Of a DNA stretch of 64,000 nt, positions 49,501-61,858 are shown in pieces. This stretch comes from Pocillopora verrucosa. Taxonomy: Eukaryota > Cnidaria > Anthozoa > Scleractinia > Pocilloporidae. The stretch lies in assembly GCF_036669915.1 (NCBI RefSeq), contig NC_089320.1, positions 21,315,285 to 21,379,284 of the forward strand. Direction: 5' to 3'. The position numbers were made by a program, and so were the translations under genes. Below the pieces are notes generated by a model. The model was not told where the DNA came from. It did no database searches and worked only from the letters and a program-made list of their open reading frames with translations. Every line of letters starts with the position of its first letter. Position 1 is the stretch's first letter.

Positions 49501-50606
49501 GAGGTCGATATTTCCTGACGGCTGTAAAGTACCGCCACAGTACGGAAGGTGGACCATGGAAGAAGCGGACGCCCACGGGGGTTGGATCGCCACTGCTTCT
49601 GAGCTGTTAAAGTTTCTCCTCTCCTTAGAATCGGGTGTTAATGGAAAAAATCATCTCACACGAAACTTTCCAAAAAATGCTCGATAAGCCGTCATTTGAG
49701 AAGGATACAGAGGAATGGTCTCGGATTGGTCTCGACATCCGGGACAATGGAAGCACTTGGGGTCACAGTGGACAGATGGAGGGTACCTCAGGTGTATTTG
49801 ACACGACACTGCGAGGGTTACGCTTGGGCACTGTTGTTCAATTCTTGGGCTAAAGATCTCGATCTTGATGGACTTGTAAAGTACGCTTTGAGTTGCACTT
49901 TATGTGTATCAGTGCAGCCAAGTTTTAGCGGTGTATTTCCAAGCAGTATCACAACGGAAGATAAACGACAACTGATTAAAATAATGGTGCCAAAACACTA
50001 TTTCTGGCCATTGTACGAAGATGTAAAGAGTCGGGGATTTGATTTAACATGGCTAAACGCCTATAGATTTGCGAATGCTTTATACTTCAATATGATTTTT
50101 TTCCAGAACGTTTATTTAAATTCAGCCATATCTATTTATATTGGACTTACAAAGGATGCTTGCCGAGAAAGACTGAACAATCTTGTTGGTCTACGGCCCG
50201 TCCATATCGAAACTTACGTTGATAACAACGACCTACTTTACGCTCTGCTGTTAACTTCGAATGATGGTAATGGAGTGTCGTGGACGTTAGATTTGGATCT
50301 CCACCGTGGCTCAGCATCGAAAAAATATGCCTGTGATGTTTAAAAGTGGTTTTAACCTCACTGTACAGTGCTTGACCGAATACAAAGGCCGGTTGCATGT
50401 CTCAGTTCTATACGAAAAGGTCGCGAATGGCGAATGCATTGCAGAATTTTGACTTGAAACCAGATTATTACCAGTTTGAATTTCACAAACAGACAAAGGA
50501 GGGATTGATGTTATCTTACGCTAAGGCCTATCACGTGAAAGGTCAACCTCGATTTAGTGTGATTTGGACCAATGAGAAGGCAGAAATCAAGTGGAACCCG
50601 ACATAA

Positions 50607-51850
50607 CGTGTCCAAATATGGGTTTTTGTTTGAACTGAGAGAAGCGGCGAAAAAGAACTTTTATGCTAAGTGTGTAAGCTGTTATAACAATGAAGATGTT
50701 CTAAACTTTTTAGCTTCTTGGAACAAATAAATCTAAACGTCCTTTTATTCTTGAATGAAGCATTTATTTTTTCATCATTTTTGTAGGAGAGATTGTTTGA
50801 ATTGTAGCGCACCCCTACAATTGCTGAGCACCCCTAAAGTCATGCGTTCTTAACCAGAAAATTATACTAAAGTCTCTTCTGTATTATCGCAATAATTTTG
50901 AATGTACACATAGACCCTAAAGGTACCTGTTCAGTATGTCTCAAGATATTATGGGCATTACACATTTAAAAACCCATTCATCGGAGGCATATTGTCAATA
51001 ATGTTTCTCGTAAATTTATTTACGACAATGCTGCCGTTTCATCTGCAATGGTTCGCTTGTAGGCAAACTATATGTCGTGGTCAGTTTAATTCTGAAGTAT
51101 TTCATCAACCCCCTGAGGTTGTTTCCCCCAGCAGTATCGTCGTTTTACATTGGTAATTCTGTGTATGCATAGGTAATCTTGTCAAGGTAATCTTGTAGTA
51201 GCGATCGGAACAGACATTAGATATTTGAGCCAAATCTAGAGATTGATTACTCACTGAATAAATAGTTAAATATTTTGGATTGGCTTCTGAACACCTTTAC
51301 CTCTTTAAAATGGATGTTTGCTCTAATAGGGCTCCTGATGAATATGTTCGCAAATTTCAAACTTGAAGTGAAAGATATAAGTGCGAAGCAAGGTCTTGTA
51401 ACTCCCTGCCCAAGGGTGGTGGCATCTCCCGGGGGATTCCGTGATCCCTTACGTCCGAGTGTCACCGAGTTTTTCGTGACATCTGCCGCCAGAATCACGT
51501 TCAGTTACCCGAGGATTCAATATCACCTCTGTGCCTGAAAGAATATTAGCATTTCTCTCTATTGTAATACCGTTTCTGTCCGAAATTCGAGGATATCCTT
51601 TGAACAGTCGTCCCACCATAAATTGGGTTAATTTAGTATTATCGACTGAGTTGATAACGTTAATTGGCCGCCGTAAAGAGTTAAAAAGTTGTCGTGACGA
51701 AGGGCTAACGCTCGAAACGTCAGCTTTTAAACTTATTACGGTGGCCAATTTTACGTTATTAACTTAATCCTCTCCCACCGACGCAGAACCACAGAGTTTA
51801 AGAAATTTACCCCTTTATCCACTATAATCAGTTAGTTCAGATTTAAAGTT
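50607..51850. other. Non-coding spacer with repeat at right end
   Basis: No convincing gene is seen. 51620-51835 is a member of the palindromic repeat family: GACGAAGGGCTAACGCTCGA, AACGTCAGCTTTTAAAC, ACGGTGGCCAATTTTACG, then CTCTCCCACCGACGCAGAAC. Confidence 0.5.
51620..51835 (+). repeat. Palindromic-family repeat, best forward copy
   Basis: It carries the full module order TTAATTGGCCGCCGTAAAG, GACGAAGGGCTAACGCTCGA, AACGTCAGCTTTT, GGTGGCCAATTTTACG, CTCTCCCACCGACGCAG and ACCCCTTTATC. The outer TTGGCCGCCGTAA and TTACGGTGGCCAA sequences are inverted, so the unit folds on itself. Confidence 0.75.
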
Positions 51851-54006
51851 TTAAGTACTCTGTTCGCTTGGGATCTTTTGTAGCATGTCATTGTTGACAT
51901 GATGATCTAAAGACAACAAGATCCTCTTCACGCATGATATATAATAACAAGAACTGCGGCGTTCAAGATTTGTCCTTGCGAAATACGAAATCCACGGTGG
52001 GACGGGTGTGGCTGTCCCTCTAATGTATCTATGCCTATTGCGAGAAACATCCTGGTACATCCAAGAACGATCAGAAAACCTGTTCAAATTGGGACAGGTG
52101 TGAATATTGACTGTGCCTTCTCTTCTTTCACGGGGCAACGAGGTAGGGTTAGCATGTGTTCCCGAAATTGAATGGCCAGTGACTTCGCTTATACTTTGTT
52201 TCTTCACGCGCAGTGTTGAGGGTGGTAAAGCTGGCAGTGGTTTCTTAACAAACTCTGGACTTTTGTTTTTAATTCGTTATTTTCCGACCTGGTACGAGTT
52301 TGAAGCTGATGCACCATCGATACTTTTCGGGACGCTAAGTCGCCAGGTTCAGATCGCGTTCGTAACCGTCCCATAACAACAGTGATGGACTCGAAAGTCA
52401 CCTTCTTCAGCGACCGATGGAGGCGAGAGTTCAAAATCATGTCCATTAGAGTTCTGCTTCGCCACTTGGTGGTTGTTCATAATACGTATATGTCAATGGG
52501 TCCAAATATCCAACGGAGCGTCAAATTTGTCGGATGCGCTGTCATGTCGGGCCAGTTTAAAAACAGCATCCCTACCGAAATTTTGATTTTGCAATGTTGT
52601 TCCTCCGTCGGTTGGTTCCAAATCTGAGCGAGAAGCAAACATTGATAAGGTTTCGGAACCATAAATTGGTGTCTCGTGACATCTCAGGTGATGCTCCATT
52701 GACTCCCCGATCAAAACAGGAGTTTGTTTCCTCGGTAACATCAGTGTGCGTGCTATCAGTATGCTTTGTTTCCACTTAACTTTCGGCCACCACTTTCTCT
52801 TGGTGTTATCTTCAAATATTTGTATCTTCAAACGTTCTAGTTTACTCCTTTGCTCGTCTGTCATCCTCGTTGTCTCCTTCTGCCTGACTGTCTGAAAAAC
52901 TTCTATTACGAGTGATCTCAAGATCGGGCATTTTCAACAGAGATAAACCTTGAATGGAAGCTTGGAAACTTGCTCTGCGTGCGGGAAAATGCGACAGACG
53001 TTCTGTATTTTTCATCTACCCCATTATTTCACCGCATTACTGCGCTGAGACGAACACGAGGAAATTAATCGCTTATTTGACTCTCCCTGTTTGCCCACCA
53101 GCGACATGGGTGGCAATGTCATCATCTCAACAGCCCTGTCGCTTTCAAAGAACCTTTGACCACTGTTTGTTGTACTAGCCATTGTTTCTTCATCAAAACC
53201 CCTTCCACACCAACTTAAACCATTCTGAGGCAATAATTGATCCGAGTCTTTTTCACCTCCGTCGCCGGACCTCCTTCTTCCAAGTTCCGTCGGGTCAGTT
53301 TTTCTTCCGACTATTTGAGAGCTGTCGTGTCAACATGGCTTTATGGCGATAAATGTCGCTCACTCTTTCGTCGGTGGACTCCTGATCTAAAGTTACTGAT
53401 TGTTATCTACGTGATCTTCAGTTTAAACGACTACATAAATAAGAATTTTCCGCATTTTGACTTTCGATAACTCTCTTCGAATCTTCCCAATGTTTCCGGC
53501 CGCTTTATCAGAAGCACGACTCACCCAGATGCCCTGGCTGTAAACGTTTTCTCTGTTAACGACCAAAATCAAGCAGAAGCATTAATCCGATATTTTCACT
53601 CCTGCCGAGAGACAACGCTGTTCAAGCACTCTTTTGTATAATTACTCCTTACTGCATGAATGCGTAGGAAATTGATTCCGCGCGATTAGCGTCCTAGCAA
53701 TTAAGCCCGCGATTGGTACACACATGATTACAAGTCACAGATAGGCGGATAATTAAGGAGTTCGCATTAATCTGTACATACATCAGAGCAGCTGTCAGTA
53801 CGTGTCAGTGATCTGTGGATTGCGTCGCTTCTATCAAAAATGACAACCACTTTTTGACAATCGGACGGTGGTGAGCATTCATAAGAATGTTGAGAAATTT
53901 TGCCTCCCTGACTAGAACTACACGTTGTGTAAACCACAGGATGCCACATTTGGCGTATTTCGACAAAATCTTTATTATAGGATTTGAAAACAAATTTTAA
54001 TACCAA
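51851..54006 (-). pseudogene. Decayed single-exon coding region of unknown family
   Basis: On the minus strand protein-like segments follow one another but change frame repeatedly. They include MVLKFVFKSYNKDF with a Cys-containing stretch (54006-53767), QESTDERVSDIYRHKAMLTR, DSDQLLPQNGLSWCGRGFDE, MMTLPPMSLVGKQGESNKR, RSFSDSQAEGDNEDD, ASRKVSMVHQLQTRTRSENN, VKKPLPALPPSTLRVKKQ and RGTATPVPPWISYFAR, ending with a stop at 51851. Shifts occur near A runs (for example about 53305). Composition is Ser, Thr, Arg and Pro-rich, like a long cytoplasmic tail, and KPLPALPP fits an SH3-ligand pattern. No family is recognised, and no splice sites were needed. Confidence 0.4.
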
Positions 54007-56094
54007 ACGTGATCTACCGCAAAGGTTACTCCCATTTCAAAACGTTTTCCCTAAGAAAGACACAATTTTTGACACGCTGAAAAGTGCAATTATACACCAC
54101 ACTAAGATAGTCTCAGCATGTTATCGACCACTGCTCTAATCTTGCTTCTCTCGCTGGAATCGGGAAGGAACGCCGATTAGGCTCTTTGACTGATCTTATT
54201 TGGAGGCACATACCTTTCTAAGGTCAAGTAGTTGATTGTCCTCCGCTCCACATCCCGTTTTGCCAGCAACTAAAGTTTTTCTTTTTTTTTCTTGAGCTCA
54301 TTGTTCTTATAAATCTGAGTGAATCCAGTTAAGATCTTTAGAAAAATAGAAAACAAAATCTTTCTGACCAAAAATGCGAACATTTTACCAGGAGAATATG
54401 TTCATACTTGATTGAATTATTATTACAAAATGCACGCTTGCCCATCATCTGATATAAAGATTCCAAAATGCGCTTTCTGTCGCCGCTGGTGACCTTTTAA
54501 CAACAATGTAAACGACGCTAAAGTTTGTACGAAGTAAGAAAACATTCAAAACGTTCAATTCTACCGTCTGTATGTATTTAGTAATTAACTTTTTTTTATC
54601 TGAAAACTGCTTGTCGATTACAAATCAAAATCGGGAATTCTCATGTCTGCTCCATTATATGATGAGGTAAACACGTAAAAAAAGGGTTGTATGGCATGAA
54701 AAGGGGCAAGAGTCGACCTGCAACTTAACAGAAAGTCTACAGCTACGGGGTCAAGCATGAGGTGCGCTCAAATCTCTTCCTAGCAAAGCTGGTCTCCTTC
54801 TAAGCGTTTGGGCGTGCAAAAATACGATCCTTAATTTACTAATTTGCGATTTATGCAGTAACATTGAGCCAAAAGGGCCTTATAATATACCTGTGTGAAT
54901 TTGATCCTCCTTAAGGTTAAGTAATGATGACGAAGAAATGAACTTTGTTTTCGTCTAATATACCCTTGTTTCTAACGATATTTGAGAGTGCTATGAAAAG
55001 GTAAATTAAATGATGTATTCGTTTATTCGACGCTCAGGTCTTGGCGTTTTGATCAGCTACCACTGACACATTTAAAGTCGGTGTCGCGGATTGACGTAAG
55101 ATTTAAGATGGCGGCGGTCGTGTTCGACTTTAGCTAAAAGGGAGAAACTCATCTTCTTTTCTTTCGCCCTTTTCGCTCAGTATAGATTGGCTATTGTAAC
55201 TCTAACTGCCTTCATCACGTAATCGTAGTATTTGCACGCCTCTATCAAGGCAGTCCCGCAAAATGTTCAAACCTATTCTATCAGGAGACACTTTTTGGTC
55301 TTCGGAGACAAAACGATGTTAACCCGAGCTCTCATCGGATTGCCGAGAAAATTGTTGGCTACTCCGACCCATCATTCGCTTAATTTACTGATACCGCTGG
55401 GTTTGAACGAGTGAGATCTTCTAACATGGGCATGTATAGTGAAGAAGGCTTCTCCAATGAGCAGTCACCCGCCATCTCGTTGTCGTCGAACCGGCACCTC
55501 GAGGCTTCGTCTTTACTTGCGGACGTGACAACCAGACGAACGCAAACTCGAAGGACTTTAGTGCTTCTTTATGTCTAAGGCTCTCTCGGTCAGGTTTGCA
55601 AGACGAAGGGAAGATGGCCGCAGGAACCTAGTGTCGCTGATGTATTTGGGCTATGGTCAAGCCATAAGACAATCTGCGTGCTCGACATAGCACCGAAACT
55701 ATAGCACACTCAGACGTGAGTTAGGGGGGGGTCGGCGGTGGGGTTCGATCTTTGGTATGTTGCTGTATTTGATTTTTTAATGTAACCATGGCACTGTGTC
55801 ATGTATTGCCCACAAGAGTGACCTCTGTGCTAGCGTCTGTGTGAAAGGCATGGATCACTGCGTAGTAAGATTCCCGCGTCAGACCGCTCGTTTAGATGTC
55901 CGACGAAACGTCGCCAAATTACATACAAGTTGGCTCCCTCAGTTTGTGTGTTGGGTGGCATCAAGGTTTCTCGCGTGTGTGTTTGCTGTGTGACATGTCC
56001 ACGTGATAGTGTCACTGTACGTCTTACCCAACTGTGCACAACATAGAGCTGCAAGTAAGTAACGACAAAAACCCCAACTGTGGAGGGCTTGAGT
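54007..56094. other. Region without identified genes
   Basis: I see no recognisable gene. AAGATGGCGGCGG at about 55107 is a start-like or YY1-like element whose frame closes at once. A 50-codon frame starting at 55426 (MGMYSEEGFSNEQSPAISL) and a 38-codon frame following it from about 55570 (MSKALSVRFARRREDGRR) are somewhat protein-like, but neither can be tied to a gene. Confidence 0.3.
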
Positions 56095-56300
56095 CCCAGA
56101 TTTATTGATTTTTCCTTGATGAAGGGCCAGAACGCCCCTCAAAACCATCAGCTTTGAAAGCCCGCGTTTATGGTGGCCAATTTATACGGGTATAAACTCA
56201 GTTTGATAAGGACTAAATTACCGTGGGTATATACTCTCCCACCCAACATCAGGCACGCAACCCGTTTCGTGAGACAACTTACCCCCTTTATCTCTATATT
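56095..56300 (+). repeat. Diverged palindromic-family repeat
   Basis: GATGAAGGGCCAGAACGCCC, ATCAGCTTTGAAAG, ATGGTGGCCAATTTATACG, CTCAGTTTGATAAGG and CTCTCCCACCCAACATCAGG keep the module order of the copy at 51620-51835 with many changes. Confidence 0.6.
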
Positions 56301-58470
56301 CTATTGTGTTAGTTCAGTACAATTTGTGGGGCTACGTCTGTCTGTTTAGGATGAAGAGCTTGAGCTTGCCCAGGCGTTCATTAAATAATTCTAGTGGCAT
56401 CTATGATAATTTTTTAAGTGTGTCCCTCCATATTTGTGTGGTTGGGAGCCATGTTACAGCATGAAAGACTATCACCACCTAAGGGAAAGTATGCCTATTG
56501 TTATCTATCCCAGAACAATATGATCCTGGGTGTACACTCTATCGTAGAGATCTCTCAGGAGTGGTGGGTGGGTTTAAATGTCTCACAGGCATGTTACAAG
56601 TCAACTAACGTCACTTGTTCTCGCTTCTTGTTCAAATAACTCATCTGATTCTCTGCGTGTTTACATAGTAGTTATTCACTTCTCTGTAGTTAGGGTCAGG
56701 GAAAGAAACCGTTTCTCAGCAGTGTATGTCTAAAAACGGTATGTTTTTGGGGTAAAGAGAGATTATTGAACGCCCATTATGCAAATGCCCCAGGTGTGAG
56801 CAGTCTGGACACAGGGCTCCCTCTCCTTATCCCCCCCCACCCCCGTCCAGGCAATTGCTCCTGCGTAAGTGCATTAACCTTACACTCTGTTTTAAACTGT
56901 GCAAAAACTTTGAACGTAATATGTCACTTACAATATTCTTTTATGAACAGCCCAACCTGGTTGCATACAGGTAATTGTTGATCGTGTTAGCAAGTATCAT
57001 GTGCTTCATCCAGCAAGTCGTGAGATCAAGTATGACATGGAATGTTGGCGAGGTACAACAAGATGGCAGTCTGGTTAAGTGGGTGACTGGTGTCTTTTAT
57101 GCCAGGGGCCAATGCTTGTATCCAGGATCGTAGCAGAACTTAAAGACAGCTGAAGTCGTTCAAATGAATTTTCAGAGGATAATTTTCGTGAGAACATTCT
57201 CTGATGGAAGGTTGAATTCCTGAAAATGCCCATTTTAATGCTTGATAAATCTTGAACTTGGATGTTTTTGGAGTGTGAGTTTATCATTCAAATGTAAAGG
57301 AAAGCTTGAATGCAAACAGCTGTAAAGCAGCTTTGAAGATTGTATTGGTCCACTTTCAGTCTGGCAGGTTTGCGGATTGATTTATGTCCATTGGTGGTGT
57401 GGATAAGTGTGGCACTTGACATGTCTATGCTATTTGAAATTTTTGCATTCAACATAAATCCGTTCCATAGTGTCAATCATTCTGCTTATCACCGCACACT
57501 ATACTATTACAGCCATTTCCACCTCTTCAGGAATCCTTCATTAATAATTCTGCCTTATCTCGTCAGTACCAACCAATTCGGATTCGATGTTAAGGTTTCG
57601 AGAAGAATTTTGGTACTGGATCTCAACCTAATAATCCCCTATATTGAACATTTCATTTCATTCTCATCACTTGTCTGCGTCTGCTATATGTACTTGATTA
57701 GTCTGTAAGGAGAAATTCTTGTCTTGGTCACTCCATAAGGAGTTAAACTTAGGTTAAGGGATTGTAAGAAAAATGTGTTTACTGCCTACTTATGTCTCTC
57801 AGGGAGGTAACATCCAAATTACAAGGAGTCCATACTCTGTCATTGGTCCATCTGTCCTTCAGGCCCTCTGACCATCACACTACCACAAACTATGTGAAGT
57901 GGAATCATGTATCAGGGATCAGCAGCATCGCAAGCACGGCAACTGATGCGTTAGCACGCTTCCCCTGCCGCACGTTGTCAAGCAAATATGGGACTACTTG
58001 GGTGAAAGGTTCAACATTATTCTACGACATTTGCATTTACATCGTAAGTCGCAGCCTAATTCAAAATGTATGTTTCTGATTTTATGAATACTTGTTCATG
58101 TGTGGTGTCTATTTGTACAATATAATGATGTACAATTGACACATCCTAGTTTCTTATGGGTCTTCTGTGTTTACTTGTTTTCATGGGTTCAATGCTTTCC
58201 CACCTAACCCACGAAAGTGTAGCTTTACGGTTCACATCGAGTGTGACAGAGGTATTCAAAACAGTGGAAATCAGCTAAATTGCTTTTTTTTGAAATTGCC
58301 AGACTAAGGAGGCAATGCCCTACCACTGTATTTGAAATCAAGTATTTCCCAACATGAGTCCTACAAGGTTATAAATAGGCCTAGGACAGGTGAGTCTTTT
58401 TGGTGCTTTTCTAATTTCTTTTTCAAATAATCCCAAGTTAAGCTAATTTCTTTGCTATTTTCACGCTTCA
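56301..58470. other. Region without identified genes
   Basis: No recognisable gene. A C-rich tract occurs at 56831-56850 and a partial R2 repeat at about 57705-57785. Longer frames on either strand here are hydrophobic or biased and have no splice support. Confidence 0.35.
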
Positions 58471-58850
58471 GGAAACTTGCATTTAGAATTTGGACAAAAA
58501 CATTGGCTTTTCGACAGTCATGCAGTTGAAGATAAAGACATCTTCAGTCCCTTACATGAGGTTGAACAAATCTACCACTACCTCCTCCACACTGGCTACC
58601 TGTGCAATTTATTTTCCATGTAAACAACTCGACTGAACTGGAAGAACATTGATCATACTGGCAAACTATTATACATGAGAAACAAGAACACAGAGAAGCT
58701 GGAATCATGTGCTTCAGGAACTGTTCCTCTATTGCATCTCAGGGGAGAACATTAACAAAGATGAAAGACCTGAGTTCTCGGATTATGGAGAGAAAGCTCT
58801 TCAATCACTGTCGAGTCTTGTTTTCCAGACTCTGATGCAAAGCTAGCATT
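58471..58850 (+). pseudogene. Small frameshifted coding-like island
   Basis: After the acceptor CACGCTTCAG a frame reads LEFGQKHWLFDSHAVEDKD, then LHEVEQIYHYLLHTGYLCN, to a stop at about 58623. Downstream frames give LNWKNIDHTGKLLYMRNKN and, after one more shift, GENINKDERPEFSDYGEKAL, ending at a TAG near 58846. The segments are protein-like, but no family is recognised. Confidence 0.3.
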
Positions 58851-60463
58851 TGATTAACATAGCAATTCATGTACTTTTACTTAAGGGTAAAGTAACATGA
58901 TAATTCTCTGAAAGTCCAGCCTCTTTATCTTTTTATGGTCAAAGTGAGCTTACTAATAGGAAAATATGTTTTACCCTCGCTCTTTTCAACAGAGGACACC
59001 CTGTCAATCAACTTTTGGTCAAAGAAAACTGTAGAGAACCAATCACAACGTGCATGCGTAATTAAGCTTTATTCCTTATAGTAGAGAGATCCACTCCTAT
59101 TGTTTCATTTCATTTTTAGAGTAAAGGAGGACATATCTTAGGAAACTATAGTTTTGAAACTAGTTCTAGTTTTCTATGGATGCTTAAAAAAGGGATAATT
59201 TCCGGACTGGTTGCACTGATTTCTATATAGTAAAATTGCTTAGGTTTAGGGCTAGAATTACTCTTTCATATAGTGTTAGAAAATAATCTTAGAAAAGATG
59301 AACTTTTGCGCTGGAGAGCCTTTATATCTCATGACTGTTGCTTGATCTTCATTTCTTTTTTAACCGGTGCGAGAGTGAAGTAGCTCATGTCCAGCTAAAG
59401 ATGGACTGCTTAGGATCGCCTCTCTTGATGTTTGGGGTCTTTTTACTTATTAGATTCCGAACATTTCTTTAAAAACCGTATGATATCTTTGTTTTGATAA
59501 ACAACTGAAACTGTGGCTTCGGTATCAACTGCCTTGTCTTACATTTATCAATCTACAGCAAGCTTCACTCATTTCTCGTCGAAAATTCCTACTTCTTTTG
59601 TAAACCATACACTTCTACCTTATCATGCCGAAGAAAATATATACTGAGCCCTTTTAGGTTCCCACTAACCTACTCCTCTGTGAATTGATTTGTGGTCATC
59701 AGCCTTATCCCGCTGAAATTATCTTGTGTAAATTAATCACCTTCAGCCCTACAAATGTTCCCTCTTTGGGCAAAGGATACAAAAGTAAGCCATTCTTTCA
59801 CAAGTGTTTGATTTCCGATTGTGAATTCCGTGCTAAAGTAGCACGCATTACATTTAAGTGCGCGTAAGAATGATGATAAAGTGAAAACACTACCCTCCAT
59901 TTTGAGCGTGCAAAAAGTAAGCCCCCCACAGTGTTTCTCTAGCGGATATAATGTCAAAGCTGAGCTGGAGTGAGTATCAAAGTCTGCCTAAAAGGCGGGC
60001 GGTCTCAGGACATCGGGGTACCCAGCACTTAAATCATTCCACAATTTTCAATTATTTTTCGCAGCGCAGCGCAACGGGACAACCCACTTGCAGACAGCTA
60101 GGACTCTAAAAACTTGCTGCTAGCAATTCTGTTATAAAAATTATCCGTCTTTTGATTGTTCCCATCAGCAAAGTCAGGTTCAATCGCTTCCTTCAACAAA
60201 AGCAGAAGCGCCACCGTCTTCGTCTTTGTCCTAATTTAATCATTAACGTGAATTTACATTAGGTTTTAAAAGACTAGAAGTATACTGGGAAGATATTTTG
60301 CCAATTCTACTCGAGGCATAATTGATCCGTTGACCCGTTTAGGATCGCCTCTAGACCAATTGCGGGCCTGCCCTATATGGTGCGGGAAAATATTTGAATC
60401 AAACTATAACTTTAATTAAAAATGTTCAATACCCTACAAGCTTTAGTAACGGGTTGAAGTTGT
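58851..60463. other. Region without identified genes
   Basis: AT-rich sequence. Short frames only, with no splice-linked coding segments or recognisable repeats. Confidence 0.35.
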
Positions 60464-60649
60464 TTACGGGTAGGGTAGCTGAGTTTGTTGCAGGCGATAC
60501 TCCCAGAATATTCCGCCGATTCTGTACTTCATATCAGCAAATTCATAGACCAATAAAAGTAGCAGTTTGTGCCTCTCATCGGCGGTCCATTCGTCGTTCG
60601 ATCGGTTCTTCACGAATGGATGGACCAACCCAACCGGAATGCCACACTT
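60464..60649 (-). other. Possible Myb/SANT-like exon fragment
   Basis: A frame of 61 codons plus stop reads VKNRSNDEWTADERHKLLLL, then YEFADMKYRIGGIFWEYRL. The spacing of W, E, LL and the GG-W-containing second half recalls Myb/SANT-like DNA-binding modules found in cnidarian regulators and Harbinger-type transposon partners. There is no start codon or clear partner exon, so it is a fragment. The family call is tentative. Confidence 0.25.
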
Positions 60650-61331
60650 TTAGTCGTCCTGTTTCCGTCCTAAAATGGATATCATCTTAATTGCATTATT
60701 GTACGATATTGTGAATTAAAGAATGCGCCACAAAGATATATTTTTATCTCATCAACTCGGGCCAATCTCTCAATTGACAAACTAAATCTACGGTGTAACT
60801 CTGGGTAGCCGTACCTTCACATCTTTTTTCTAACTTGTTGTCACCCGGCGTTCTTCAGGGACAAATCTGGTAAGGCATTGATAACCACTTTGCTTTCAAC
60901 GTTACGAGATTTATTCGGGCTGCTTCGTTCTCTGTCACCTAAGAACCTCCCAAAAGTAAATGTCGCTTAAAGCGCAAGTTTGATTTTTTGGCTTGGCGTG
61001 ATCTTCTGGCTTTAATTTCTTTGCACTTCTTCATAGATTGTGTTGGTTTTTACGGAAACACACGTGTGTCGTCCACGTGAGTCGTTGTTCTGACTAGTCA
61101 CGAGTCAAAGTGAAAGGAAACGCCTGATGTAACCATTTAACCAACGCAAATTAGCTTCGAATTGTATGTAATGACATTATAACGATTAAGTATGTTGACA
61201 GGCTCAGTTTCTGTAACAAATAATCTCAGTATTCACTATCCCCTCACGCTCGTGCTAGCCTCTTTGGAGGAGCACGAGTGACGGAATTGACACTGGTTGA
61301 GAGCCCCGTTTTCATTGTTTGTTCCATGCAG

Positions 61332-61858
61332 TACTAATAATCCACCAACCACATTAGACGGCATCCCGTGGCTATCACCGACACCTTTCCTGGCCACCCT
61401 GGTGAAGACATGCATCCGGTCAGCGGCAACTAAAAGCTTTATCGGTGTTGGTAAGTACCCTTGCCCATTGAGGATTCCTCCTGTGTCAGGACATAATGTT
61501 CTCTTTCATTCGCGATGTGTATCGTGTGTCGTGTCCTGATTTCCTTTGTGCAACGGTCTAGAATCGTGAGAACTTGCCATCGCGACATTGGAGGTTTGCC
61601 GCTGAAGGTAAATGATACTAGAAATGAGTTTCAGGTTTTCCGAACCTGCTGAATGAATTGGCACCAGGAAGGATTTTCATCACACGGAGAAAAAGTTCTG
61701 AATTCCCCCAACACTTCCTTAGCCCAAGCATCCACCAATCAAACAAACGTCCAGATTCTTTTTTCGGGCTGCACTGGTGTTGGGGCCTGGCAAGGAATTT
61801 TAAAAAATTAATAAAAAAACAGGATACGAACCTTTATACGACTATGTACGATCACTAA
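61332..61858 (+). other. Two splice-compatible exon-like segments, unknown product
   Basis: 61332-61450 follows acceptor CCATGCAG and ends at donor GTAAGT. It encodes NPPTTLDGIPWLSPTPFLAT, then KTCIRSAATKSFIGVG. 61635-61858 follows TTTCAG, fits the same phase and encodes FPNLLNELAPGRIFITRRKS and a basic tail to a TAA. The joint IGVG-FPN superficially resembles the start of a GTPase P-loop, but the GKS/T residues are absent. No upstream exon with a start was found. Confidence 0.25.

Larger units (their letters stand above)
44815..50606 (+). pseudogene. Serine beta-lactamase-like protein with C-terminal tandem repeats, heavily frameshifted
   Basis: This is a class C/LACTB-like serine hydrolase of the penicillin-binding fold. 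Lactamase exons: 45796-45933 (FMKEQDIPGASVAISRGEEL); from about 46789 with FRIASISKTITAVGVMRLVE, where SISK is the SxxK nucleophile motif at 46845-46856; about 47214-47430 with HLLHHSAGWDRDRAGDPVFW; about 48568-48730 with AYSNLGYTVLGQVIERGTGQ, where YSN is the YxN motif at 48583-48591; and from 49466, with the KTG-box equivalent WGHSGQMEGT at 49761-49772. From about 49983 to 50606 follow three or four units of about 50 residues resembling bacterial tandem repeat domain 1 (for example QTKEGLMLSYAKAYHVKGQP). An upstream island at 44815-45200 with Cys-rich CIESSSCNECDQKTGSC may be its N-terminus. One-base indels break the frame near 46912, 46921, 47344, 48573, 48672, 49649, 49818, 50325 and 50440. 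Confidence 0.75.

Noticed and set aside
57340..57708. Plus-strand ORF of 122 codons, hydrophobic
   Set aside because: Composition reflects AT-rich DNA; it overlaps a possible minus-strand frame and the R2 repeat edge, with no family resemblance.
61332..61858. Nucleostemin-type GTPase (IGVG-FPN joint)
   Set aside because: The GKS/T of the P-loop and all other G motifs are missing; the resemblance is too short to name a family.
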